A stretch of 64,000 nucleotides of DNA from the NCBI GenBank assembly GCA_018241325.1, contig JAFEEB010000004.1, positions 66,503 to 130,502 on the forward strand. The letters are read 5' to 3'. This DNA is from Pseudomonadota bacterium (lineage in GTDB: Bacteria > Pseudomonadota > Gammaproteobacteria > Burkholderiales > Burkholderiaceae_C). Below are positions 57,308 to 64,000 of this stretch, piece by piece. Made by a program: the position numbers and the translations under genes. Below the pieces are notes generated by a model. The model was given only the letters and a program-made list of their open reading frames with translations, ran no database searches and was not told where the DNA came from. Every line of letters starts with the position of its first letter. Position 1 is the stretch's first letter.

Positions 57308-58233
57308 CGCCGATCGCGCAGTGGGTCGAGGTCACCAAGCGCTACGGGCCGCTGGTCGCCGTCGAGGACGTTTGTCTGGCGCTGCGACCGGGCGAGGTGA
57401 CGGCGCTGGTCGGCCACAACGGCGCCGGCAAGACGACGCTGATCAAGCTGCTGCTGGGGTTGATCCGCCCCAGCGCGGGACGGGTCGAGGTACAGGGCCA
57501 GGACCCGGCAGGGCGCGGCGGCGCCCAGGCGCGGCGCACGCTGGGCTTCCTGCCCGAGAACGTGGCGTTTCACGGCGCCATGACGGCAGTCGAACTGATG
57601 GCCTTCTACGCGCGCCTGAAGGGCTGTTCGCCCGCGGGCAACGCGGACTTGCTGGCGCGCGTCGGCATTGCCGCGGCCGCGCGGCGGCGCGTGGCCACCT
57701 ATTCCAAAGGCATGCGCCAGCGCCTGGGCATCGCGCAGGCGCTGATCGGCGAGCCCCGGCTGCTGTTGTTCGATGAGCCGACCAGCGGGCTCGATCCGGC
57801 CTCGCGCGTGGAGGTGTTCGACACCATCGACGGCCTGCGCGCGGGCGGCGCGACGGTGCTGGTGTCCACGCACGCGCTGGCCGAGGTCGAGCAACGCGTC
57901 GACCGCGTGGCCATCATGCATCGCGGCCACCTGCTGGCCGCCGGCACGCTGGGCGAGTTGCGCCACGGCGTGCGCGCCGAGGTGCGCATGCAACTGCGCC
58001 TGCGGCCCCAGGCAGCGACCGACGTGGCGGCCCGTCTGCCCGCGGGCCTGCGCTGCACCGCGCGTGCAGACGGCCTGGCGATCGAGCTTCCGCGCGCACG
58101 CAAGATGGAGGTATTGCACGCCATCAGCGGCCTGGGCGCGGATGTGCAGGACATCGAGATCGCGACGCCGGGACTCGAGGCGCTGTACCGCGACCTGGTC
58201 GAGGCACGGGGCGAAGCGGGCGTGGCGGCATGA
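57304..58233 (+). CDS. nosF: NosF, ABC transporter ATPase
   Basis: 309 aa from the ATG at 57304 (ATGA overlap with nosD). Walker A GHNGAGKTT, signature YSKGMRQRLGIAQ and Walker B LLLFDEPTSGLDP, with the switch histidine in STHAL. It powers the NosFY transporter that delivers a sulfur species for CuZ assembly on NosD/NosZ. A longer in-frame upstream region overlaps nosD and is not coding. Confidence 0.95.
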   Translation: MTPIAQWVEVTKRYGPLVAVEDVCLALRPGEVTALVGHNGAGKTTLIKLLLGLIRPSAGRVEVQGQDPAGRGGAQARRTLGFLPENVAFHGAMTAVELMAFYARLKGCSPAGNADLLARVGIAAAARRRVATYSKGMRQRLGIAQALIGEPRLLLFDEPTSGLDPASRVEVFDTIDGLRAGGATVLVSTHALAEVEQRVDRVAIMHRGHLLAAGTLGELRHGVRAEVRMQLRLRPQAATDVAARLPAGLRCTARADGLAIELPRARKMEVLHAISGLGADVQDIEIATPGLEALYRDLVEARGEAGVAA

Positions 58234-59054
58234 AGACAGGACTGATCGCCATGCAGGAAATCCGCGTCGGCCTGCGCAACCGCTGGGTGCTGGCCACCAC
58301 GTTGCTGCTGGCGGCGTTGGCCCTGTCGCTGGTGCTGCTGGGCAGCGCGCCCACCGGCACGGTCAAGGCCGATCCGCTGGCGGTGGTCATCGTCAGCTTG
58401 TCCAGTCTCACCATCTTCCTGGTGCCGCTGATCGCGCTGCTGCTGTCGTTCGACGCCATCGTCGGCGAGCACGAGCGCGGAACCTTGATGCTGCTGCTGG
58501 CCTATCCGGTGGCGCGTTGGCAGGTGGTTGTCGGCAAGGTGCTGGGGCAGATCGTCATCCTCGCCATCGCCACGTTCATCGGCTATGGCGTGGCGGCCGC
58601 GGCGCTGTGGCTGACGAGCGCGGCAGTCTTGCAGGCCTGGGGCGGCTTTGCCGCCATGGTGCTGACCTCGGTCATGCTGGGCGCGGCTTTCGTGGCCATG
58701 GGCACTCTCGCCAGCACCCTGGTGCGCGAACGGGCCACCGCAGCGGGCCTGGCGGTGGCCGTGTGGCTGTTCTTCGTGCTGCTCTACGACACGGCGCTGC
58801 TCGGCGTTCTGGTGGCCGACGCCGGAAACCATCTGGGTACCCGCGCGCTCGACGTGGCCCTGCTGCTCAACCCGGCCGACGTCTATCGCCTGTTCAACAT
58901 GAGCGCCAGCGCGGGCGCGGCGATCTACAGCGGCATGGCGGGCCCCGGGGCTGCGACCGGCTTGCCGACCGGGCTGCTGCTGGCGGCGTTGACGGCCTGG
59001 GTGTTGGCGCCATTGGGGCTGGCCGTCCTCGTCTTTCAGAGGAGGCCGATATGA
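58230..59054 (+). CDS. nosY: NosY, ABC transporter permease
   Basis: 274 aa, with about six hydrophobic helices. EIRVGLRNRWVLATTLLLA at the start and SFDAIVGEHERGTLMLLLAYPVARWQVVVGK are hallmarks of NosY and related ABC-2 permeases. It partners NosF. ATGA overlaps at both ends (58230-58233 with nosF and 59051-59054 with nosL) show tight translational coupling. Confidence 0.94.
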   Translation: MKTGLIAMQEIRVGLRNRWVLATTLLLAALALSLVLLGSAPTGTVKADPLAVVIVSLSSLTIFLVPLIALLLSFDAIVGEHERGTLMLLLAYPVARWQVVVGKVLGQIVILAIATFIGYGVAAAALWLTSAAVLQAWGGFAAMVLTSVMLGAAFVAMGTLASTLVRERATAAGLAVAVWLFFVLLYDTALLGVLVADAGNHLGTRALDVALLLNPADVYRLFNMSASAGAAIYSGMAGPGAATGLPTGLLLAALTAWVLAPLGLAVLVFQRRPI

Positions 59055-59731
59055 ACGCGCACCTCGTGTGGCGCGTGGCGCGGCGGTCATCGTTGGCACG
59101 GCGCGGGTTTGCAGCCGTGCTGGCGGCCTGCGCGCTGCTGGGCGGTTGCGACCGGCCCGATCAATCGGCTGCCGTGCCTGCGGCGGCCGAGCTGACCGGC
59201 AACGTCGCCTTCGAGGCGACCGGCTACTACTGCGGCATGCTGCTGGCCGATCACGCCGGCCCCAAGGGTCAGATTCACCTGGCGCAGCGCGACAAGCCAC
59301 TGTGGTTCTCGTCGGTGCGTGACACCGTCGCGTTCACGCGCTTGCCCGAGGAGCCGCGCAACATCACCGCCATGTACGTCAACGACATGGGTCAGGCACG
59401 CGACTGGGAACACCCCGAGGCCGGCACCTGGATCGACGCCACCAAAGCCTGGTACGTGATCGAGAGCGACCGACGCGGCGGCATGGGCGCGCCCGAGGCG
59501 ATCCCCTTTGGCGAGCGCTCGGCGGCCGACGCGTTTCGCCAGGCGCACGGCGGCAAGGTGCTGCGCCTCAAGGAGATTCCCGATGCCTACGTGCTGGGGC
59601 CGGTCGATCTTCAGCCCGCGGGCAAGGGCACGCCCACGCAGGGCGACCCTGCCGAGCATTCATCCACGCATTCCAGCGCGCAACCCGCGCCGGCCGCCGC
59701 GGCGGCTGCACCGGGTGCAACGCGACCCTGA
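59051..59731 (+). CDS. nosL: NosL, copper chaperone lipoprotein
   Basis: 226 aa. A leader ends in LLGGC (Cys33), a lipobox. The mature part has GYYCGMLLADHAG, in which Cys61 and Met63 are the expected copper ligands, and FTRLPEEPRNITAMYVNDMG. NosL delivers Cu(I) to NosZ. The C-terminal 30 residues are a low-complexity Ala/Pro/Ser tail with no clear role. Confidence 0.93.
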   Translation: MNAHLVWRVARRSSLARRGFAAVLAACALLGGCDRPDQSAAVPAAAELTGNVAFEATGYYCGMLLADHAGPKGQIHLAQRDKPLWFSSVRDTVAFTRLPEEPRNITAMYVNDMGQARDWEHPEAGTWIDATKAWYVIESDRRGGMGAPEAIPFGERSAADAFRQAHGGKVLRLKEIPDAYVLGPVDLQPAGKGTPTQGDPAEHSSTHSSAQPAPAAAAAAPGATRP

Positions 59732-59742
59732 AGGAGCCTGTC

Positions 59743-60777
59743 ATGCCGCAACGTCGACGTTTTCTGGCCATCGCTGCATCCTGGAGCGCACTCGGTCCCG
59801 CCGCGATGGCGATGCCCACGCCGCAACCGGTCGTCTGGAAGGGCGTGACCCTGGGCGCCCTGGCGTCGATGTCCATCGTCCATCCCGACCGCGCGCACGC
59901 CCAGGCGCTGCTGGCGCGCAGTCTTGCCGAGATCGAGCGGCTGGAGGGCATCTTCAGCCTCTATCGATCCGACTCGGTGCTGTCGCGCCTGAACGCGGCG
60001 GGGCATCTGGCCGGCCCGCCGACCGAACTGGTCGAGTTGCTGTCCTTCAGCCTGTCGCTGGCGCGTGCCACCGACGGCGCGTTCGATCCGAGCGTGCAGC
60101 CGCTGTTCAATGCCTACCTCGAGCACTTCAGCCAGCCCGGCGCCGCTCCGGCCGGACCACCGCCCGCGCGGATAAAACGGGCCCTGGCGTCGGTCGGCTT
60201 TGCCGACGTCGAGCTGGACAGCGGCCATGTGCGCCTGCACCGGCCGGGCGCCGCGCTCACGCTCAATGGCGTCGCCCAAGGCTTCATCACCGATCGGGTT
60301 GCGACGTTGCTGCGCGCCGGTGGGCTGGACAACGTGCTGCTCGACCTGGGCGAGGCGCGAGCCATGGGTCGGCACGCCGACGGCCAGCCCTGGCGCGCCG
60401 CCGTCCGCGACCCGGGCCACACCGAGCGCACCCTGTTCGACCAGGCGCTGGGCAACGGCCGCGGCCAATGGCCGGCGCTGGCCACATCCGGTGGCTACGG
60501 CACGGTCTTCGGCACCGACCCGCGCGTGCACCATCTGCTCGATCCGCGCAGCGGACACAGCGCCAACTACCACGCCTCGGTGTCGGTGGCCGCGTCCAGC
60601 GCCACGCTGGCCGATGGCCTGTCCACCGCACTGTGCATCGTGCCCCCGGCGCGGGCCGACGCGCTGGTCGCCGCCCATCCCGGGGTGCGCGCCTGGTTTG
60701 TCGATGGCCGCAGCCACGTGACGACGCGCGACACGCGACATGGGCCGGCCCACCAGCGGCACGGCCTTTTTGGCTGA
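59743..60777 (+). CDS. nosX: FAD:protein FMN transferase (NosX/ApbE)
   Basis: 344 aa. The RRRFLAIAA leader is a twin-arginine-like signal for periplasmic export. GAFDPSVQPLFNAY, LNGVAQGFITDRV, NVLLDLGEARAMG and VSVAASSATLADGLSTAL are ApbE-family blocks. NosX transfers FMN to the threonine of the NosR SGAT motif, here Thr157. It closes the nos operon, 11 bases after nosL with AAGGAG in between. Confidence 0.93.
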   Translation: MPQRRRFLAIAASWSALGPAAMAMPTPQPVVWKGVTLGALASMSIVHPDRAHAQALLARSLAEIERLEGIFSLYRSDSVLSRLNAAGHLAGPPTELVELLSFSLSLARATDGAFDPSVQPLFNAYLEHFSQPGAAPAGPPPARIKRALASVGFADVELDSGHVRLHRPGAALTLNGVAQGFITDRVATLLRAGGLDNVLLDLGEARAMGRHADGQPWRAAVRDPGHTERTLFDQALGNGRGQWPALATSGGYGTVFGTDPRVHHLLDPRSGHSANYHASVSVAASSATLADGLSTALCIVPPARADALVAAHPGVRAWFVDGRSHVTTRDTRHGPAHQRHGLFG

Positions 60778-61107
60778 ACCACGGGCCGCCGGCGGCAACC
60801 TGCGCGCGCATTTCGGGCGTCGGTTTGCTTCGTTTTTTGTAGCTTCTTGCGCTTGATGGGCGCAGTTTGCGGCCTTGTTTTCCGGCTATTTGTCGATGGC
60901 GCACCAGAACCCGGACCCGCTGGCAAGCCGTGGCACCGGTCTCGATGGCCTTGCGGCAGCCGCACTCGCTGGCCGTGCACATGCGCTTTGGCCTGCCATT
61001 GACGGCCCGCCATCGGTCGGCACGCCTTTTCGGACGTCCTGCGTGGCGCGCCGGCAGGCAAGCGCACCGCCTGATCAGCGCCACGCGTGGCTTGTCACAA
61101 TGCCGCC
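60778..61107. other. 330-base gap after nosX
   Basis: Contains a dispersed repeat copy at about 60830-60890 and no convincing gene. No intrinsic terminator with a T-tract was found directly after nosX; the GCCGCCGGCGGC palindrome at 60786-60797 lacks one. A minus-strand frame from 60982 (MCTASECGCRKAIETGATAC) has clustered cysteines but runs into the repeat and the antisense of nosX, and is not called. Confidence 0.4.
60830..60890 (+). repeat. dispersed repeat copy downstream of nosX
   Basis: TTTTTTGTAGCTTCTTGCGC followed by TTGATGGGCGCAG matches the AGCTACTTGCGCTTG core seen in mutS, with an adjoining T-run. It lies 53 bases after the nosX stop and may act in transcript ending. Confidence 0.5.
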
Positions 61108-62112
61108 ATGGCCGACTCCAATGTCGTTGACACTGCCGCGCAACCCGGCGCGGCGCGCCATTCGCGCCAGTCGCTGGCGCGGCGGCTGCGCTTGCAGCAG
61201 CTGATGATCTTCGAGCAGGTGGTCGCCTCGGGCTCGCTGCTGGCGGCCGCGGGCGAGCTGGCGATGACGCAGCCGGCCATCAGCAAATCCATCCAGGAGC
61301 TGGAGTCGCAGCTGGGCGGCGCTCTGTTTGTGCGCGGCAAGCGCGGCGTGCAGTTGACCGAGTTTGGCCGCCGCTTCGAGCCGCATGCCGCACACATGCT
61401 GGCCGAGCTGCGCCAGCTGGCCGAGACGCTGAACGCCACCCACGCGGGCACGCGCGGCCAGGTGGTGGTGGGCACGCTGATCAGCGCCTCGGCCGCGCTG
61501 CTGCCCGAGGCGATCGTGCGGCTGCGCCGCGGCGCGCCCGACGTGGTGGTGACCGTGCGCGTGGGGCCCAACACGCTGCTGTTTCCGCTGCTGGCGCGCG
61601 GCGAGCTGGACGTGGTGGTGGGCGCCCTGCCCGGTCCCGCGACAGCCGCGGTGGCCGGCGCCGAGTCCGCGCGCCTGGCCAGCCAGCCGGTGTACGACGA
61701 GGCGCTGCGCGTGGTGGTGGGCGCCCAGCACCCGCTGGCGCGCCGGCGCAAGCTGGCGCTGACCGAGCTGATGGCGCTGGACTGGATCGTGCCCACGCCG
61801 GACTCCATGGCTTGGCCGTCGGTGCGCGCCTTCTTTGGCGCAGCGGGGCTGCCGGCGCGGCGCATCGAGTCGGTGTCGATCCTGACAAACCTGGCACTGC
61901 TGGCCAGCAGCCCCATGGTCGCGCTGATGCCGCAGGCCGCGGCCGAGCGCTTTGCGCAAGGGGGCCAATTGGCGGTGCTCCCCATCCGGGGCCTGGGCGC
62001 GTTCGGCGCCGTGGGCTACACGGTGCGCGCCGACCGCGCGCCCAGCGCGGCCACCGAGCGCTTTTTGGCGGCGCTGCGGGCCACGAGCGAGCGCCTGGGG
62101 CGCAGTCTCTGA
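61108..62112 (+). CDS. LysR-family transcriptional regulator
   Basis: 334 aa from the ATG at 61108 (an in-frame start at 61087 is possible). Winged helix at about residues 25-85 (LQQLMIFEQVVASGSLLAAAGELAMTQPAISKSIQELE in segments) and a periplasmic-binding-protein-like effector domain. The pattern LAMTQPAISKSIQELE groups it with regulators of aromatic catabolism such as PcaQ/GbpR. It precedes the 2-aminomuconate genes on the same strand, with a palindrome in the 94-base gap, so it probably controls them. Confidence 0.85.
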   Translation: MADSNVVDTAAQPGAARHSRQSLARRLRLQQLMIFEQVVASGSLLAAAGELAMTQPAISKSIQELESQLGGALFVRGKRGVQLTEFGRRFEPHAAHMLAELRQLAETLNATHAGTRGQVVVGTLISASAALLPEAIVRLRRGAPDVVVTVRVGPNTLLFPLLARGELDVVVGALPGPATAAVAGAESARLASQPVYDEALRVVVGAQHPLARRRKLALTELMALDWIVPTPDSMAWPSVRAFFGAAGLPARRIESVSILTNLALLASSPMVALMPQAAAERFAQGGQLAVLPIRGLGAFGAVGYTVRADRAPSAATERFLAALRATSERLGRSL

Positions 62113-62118
62113 ACTATT

Positions 62119-62139
62119 CCCCTTGGTTATATCAAGGGG
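62119..62139. promoter_or_regulatory. palindrome between lysR and the aminomuconate genes
   Basis: CCCCTTG, seven-base centre GTTATAT, CAAGGGG: perfect 7-base arms. It has no T-tract, so a terminator is unlikely. The spacing fits the T-N11-A rule of LysR-type sites, and it lies 68 bases before the dehydrogenase start, with a TAGACT-like -10 near 62175. Confidence 0.55.
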
Positions 62140-62206
62140 CAAAGTCTTCGCTTGTAAGGCAAGCGTGGGCGGCCTAGACTGGGGCACCCCCCTGCTGGAG
62201 TCCGCC

Positions 62207-63691
62207 GTGACCGAACGCTTTGCGCTGCCGCCCTCGCTCAAGGAAATCCGCAATTACGTGGACGGCGCCTTCGTCACCACCGACCGGACCTTCGACAATG
62301 TCAGCCCGCTCACCGGCCGCGTGCTGGCCAAGGTGCACGAGGCCGACGCCGCCCTGGTGGACCGCGCGGTGCGCGCGGCGCGCCAAGCCGTTGAAGGCGA
62401 ATGGGGCCGCAGCACGGTGGAGCAGCGCGCGGCCGCCCTGCACCGCGTGGCCGACATCATCGAGCGGCGCTTCGACGACTTTCTGGCCGCCGAGATCGCC
62501 GACACCGGCCGCCCCCTGGCGCAGGCGCGCAAGCTGGACGTGTACCGCGGCATCGCCAACTTCCGCACCTTTGCCGATTTGGGCAAGACGGCGCACGGCG
62601 ACTTCTTCGAGACCAACCTGGCCGACGGCAGCAAGCTGATCAACTACACCACGCGCAAGCCGCTGGGCGTGGTGGCCAGCATCTCGCCCTGGAACCTGCC
62701 CATCCTGTCGCTGACTTGGAAGGCCGCGCCGGCGCTGATCTGCGGCAACGCCATCGTGTGCAAGCCGTCCGAAGAAACACCCTCGTCGGCCACGCTGATT
62801 GCCGAGGCCTTCCACGAGGCGGGCGTGCCGGCGGGCGTGTTCAACGTGGTGCACGGCTTCGGCCCCGGCTCGGCCGGCGAGGCGCTGACCACCCACCCCG
62901 GCATCGACGCCGTCACTTTCACCGGCGAGTCGCGCACCGGCGCGGCCATCATGAAGGCGGTGGCTGACGGGGTGAAGGAGGTGTCCTTCGAGCTGGGCGG
63001 CAAAAACGCCGCCATCGTGTTTGCCGACTGCGACTTCGACGCCGCCGTGGATGGCGTGATCCGCTCCAGCTTCACCAACACCGGCCAGGTCTGCCTGTGC
63101 TCGGAGCGCGTGTATGTGGAGCGGCCCATCTTCGAGCGCTTTGTGGCGGCGCTCAAAGCCAAGACCGAGGCGCTGAAGATCGGCTGGCCCGACGAACCGG
63201 GCGTGGACATGGGCTCGCTGATCTCGCGCGAGCACCGCGAGAAGGTGCTGTCGTACTACAAGCTGGCCGTCGAGGAAGGTGCCACCGTGGTCACCGGCGG
63301 TGGCGTGCCGCACTTTGGCGACGAGCGCGACGGCGGCGCCTTTGTGCAGCCCACCGTCTGGACCGGATTGAGCGACAGCGCGCGCTGCCTGAACGAGGAG
63401 GTGTTTGGCCCCGTGTGCCACATCGCCCCCTTCGACAGCGAAGACGAGGTGCTTGCCCGCGCCAACGCCAGCGACTACGGGCTGGCCGCCAGCGTGTGGA
63501 CGACCAACCTGTCGCGCGCGCACCGCGTCAGCCCCCGGCTGCACGTGGGCATCGTGTGGGTCAACACCTGGTTCTCGCGCGATCTGCGCACGCCCTTTGG
63601 CGGCGTCAAGCTCTCGGGCATCGGCCGCGAGGGCGGGCGCTGGTCGCTGGACTTCTACAGTGAGACTTCCAACATCTGCATCAAGGCCTGA
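62207..63691 (+). CDS. amnC: 2-aminomuconic/2-hydroxymuconic semialdehyde dehydrogenase
   Basis: 494 aa from a GTG at 62207 with GGAG 8 bases upstream. NAD-dependent aldehyde dehydrogenase: [20 protein letters not shown], general base Glu in FELGGKN, catalytic Cys in [15 protein letters not shown] and [35 protein letters not shown] is typical of the hydroxymuconic/aminomuconic semialdehyde group. Since the next gene is a 2-aminomuconate deaminase homologue, the amino substrate is favoured, as in 3-hydroxyanthranilate or 2-aminophenol meta-cleavage. Confidence 0.82.
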   Translation: MTERFALPPSLKEIRNYVDGAFVTTDRTFDNVSPLTGRVLAKVHEADAALVDRAVRAARQAVEGEWGRSTVEQRAAALHRVADIIERRFDDFLAAEIADTGRPLAQARKLDVYRGIANFRTFADLGKTAHGDFFETNLADGSKLINYTTRKPLGVVASISPWNLPILSLTWKAAPALICGNAIVCKPSEETPSSATLIAEAFHEAGVPAGVFNVVHGFGPGSAGEALTTHPGIDAVTFTGESRTGAAIMKAVADGVKEVSFELGGKNAAIVFADCDFDAAVDGVIRSSFTNTGQVCLCSERVYVERPIFERFVAALKAKTEALKIGWPDEPGVDMGSLISREHREKVLSYYKLAVEEGATVVTGGGVPHFGDERDGGAFVQPTVWTGLSDSARCLNEEVFGPVCHIAPFDSEDEVLARANASDYGLAASVWTTNLSRAHRVSPRLHVGIVWVNTWFSRDLRTPFGGVKLSGIGREGGRWSLDFYSETSNICIKA

Positions 63692-63702
63692 GGAAATCAC
63701 GC

Positions 63703-64000
63703 ATGAGCAACGCATCCAACAAGGCGACGGTGGTCGAAGGCAAGGCCACGCCGCGCGGCAAGTTTCCGCACATCAAGCGCGCGGGCGATTTTCTGTATGT
63801 CTCGGGCACCAGTTCGCGCCGGCCCGACAACAGCTTTGCCGGTGCCCAGGCCGACGCGCTGGGCGTGACCACGCTGGACATCCGCGTGCAGACGCGCACC
63901 GTGATCGAGAACATCCGAGACATCCTGCAAAGCGCCGGCGCCGACTTGAGCGACCTGGTGGAGACCCAGGCGTTTTTGGTCAACATGAACGACTTTGGCG
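63703..64000 (+). CDS. amnD: 2-aminomuconate deaminase-like RidA protein (3' end outside window)
   Basis: First 99 codons, cut by the window end. [34 protein letters not shown], cut here, and [20 protein letters not shown] then [12 protein letters not shown] match the AmnD/NbaF branch of the RidA family, which hydrolyses 2-aminomuconate to oxalocrotonate and ammonia. It starts 11 bases after the dehydrogenase with AGGA upstream. The catalytic arginine region lies beyond the window, so the call rests on the N-terminal part and on context. Confidence 0.78.
   Translation, partial: MSNASNKATVVEGKATPRGKFPHIKRAGDFLYVSGTSSRRPDNSFAGAQADALGVTTLDIRVQTRTVIENIRDILQSAGADLSDLVETQAFLVNMNDFG

Noticed and set aside
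60287-61084. Minus-strand frame with a cysteine cluster downstream of nosX
   Set aside because: The cysteine-rich start at 60982 is short, then continues through the dispersed repeat and antisense of nosX; no homology or ribosome-binding site supports it.

Overview
The window is GC-rich (roughly two thirds G+C), densely coded DNA from a denitrifying betaproteobacterium, most likely a member of the Comamonadaceae (Acidovorax/Alicycliphilus/Ottowia-like). The grounds are the gmk-rpoZ-spoT-greB order, a Bug-type tripartite tricarboxylate receptor, the propionate cluster order GntR-mcm-meaB-pccB-pccA, a complete nosRZDFYLX cluster, and dispersed short palindromic repeats. This placement is inference from gene content; no 16S or tRNA gene is present.

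Layout. 1-2015: end of an alpha/beta-hydrolase-like gene and an overlapping LssY_C lipoprotein. 2074-11769: propionyl-CoA to succinyl-CoA pathway on the minus strand (pccA, pccB, meaB, methylmalonyl-CoA mutase) with a divergent GntR regulator. Two toxin-antitoxin modules sit inside it: mazEF-like between pccA and a RidA gene, and vapBC between the mutase and meaB. 11770-19041: a dispersed repeat, an M23 peptidase, a formylglycine-generating-enzyme-like lipoprotein, a DUF1631 protein, an aspartoacylase-like hydrolase and a luciferase-like oxidoreductase. 19109-25136: gmk, rpoZ, a clear terminator, spoT, greB and a FUSC membrane protein. 25137-30586: a five-gene acyl-CoA/hydroxyacid cassette (SDR, hydroxyacyl-CoA dehydrogenase, CaiB-type CoA transferase, Bug receptor, YWTD propeller) lying between two imperfect copies of the junction of the FUSC and MFS genes, so it looks inserted. 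30640-37787: MFS exporter, mutS with in-frame repeat insertions, a CcdB-like toxin pair, dbpA and a hydrolase. 37953-48966: late cobalamin assembly genes (cobC, cobS, cobT, cobQ, threonine-phosphate decarboxylase, cbiB), interrupted by a RidA/amidase pair, a serine hydrolase and a methyltransferase; cobQ carries two large repeat-derived insertions. 48986-60777: nitric-oxide/nitrous-oxide region (nsrR, ferredoxin, DUF2249, a ferritin-like protein, nosRZDFYLX) with an NsrR-like and an FNR-like site. 61108-64000: LysR regulator, 2-aminomuconic semialdehyde dehydrogenase and the start of 2-aminomuconate deaminase.

How the parts connect: methylmalonyl-CoA mutase needs adenosylcobalamin, whose late assembly enzymes are encoded here; the nos genes reduce N2O and are probably switched on under low oxygen. 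The most unusual feature is the spread of palindromic repeats into coding sequence (mutS, cobQ, cobS), where reading frames stay open.
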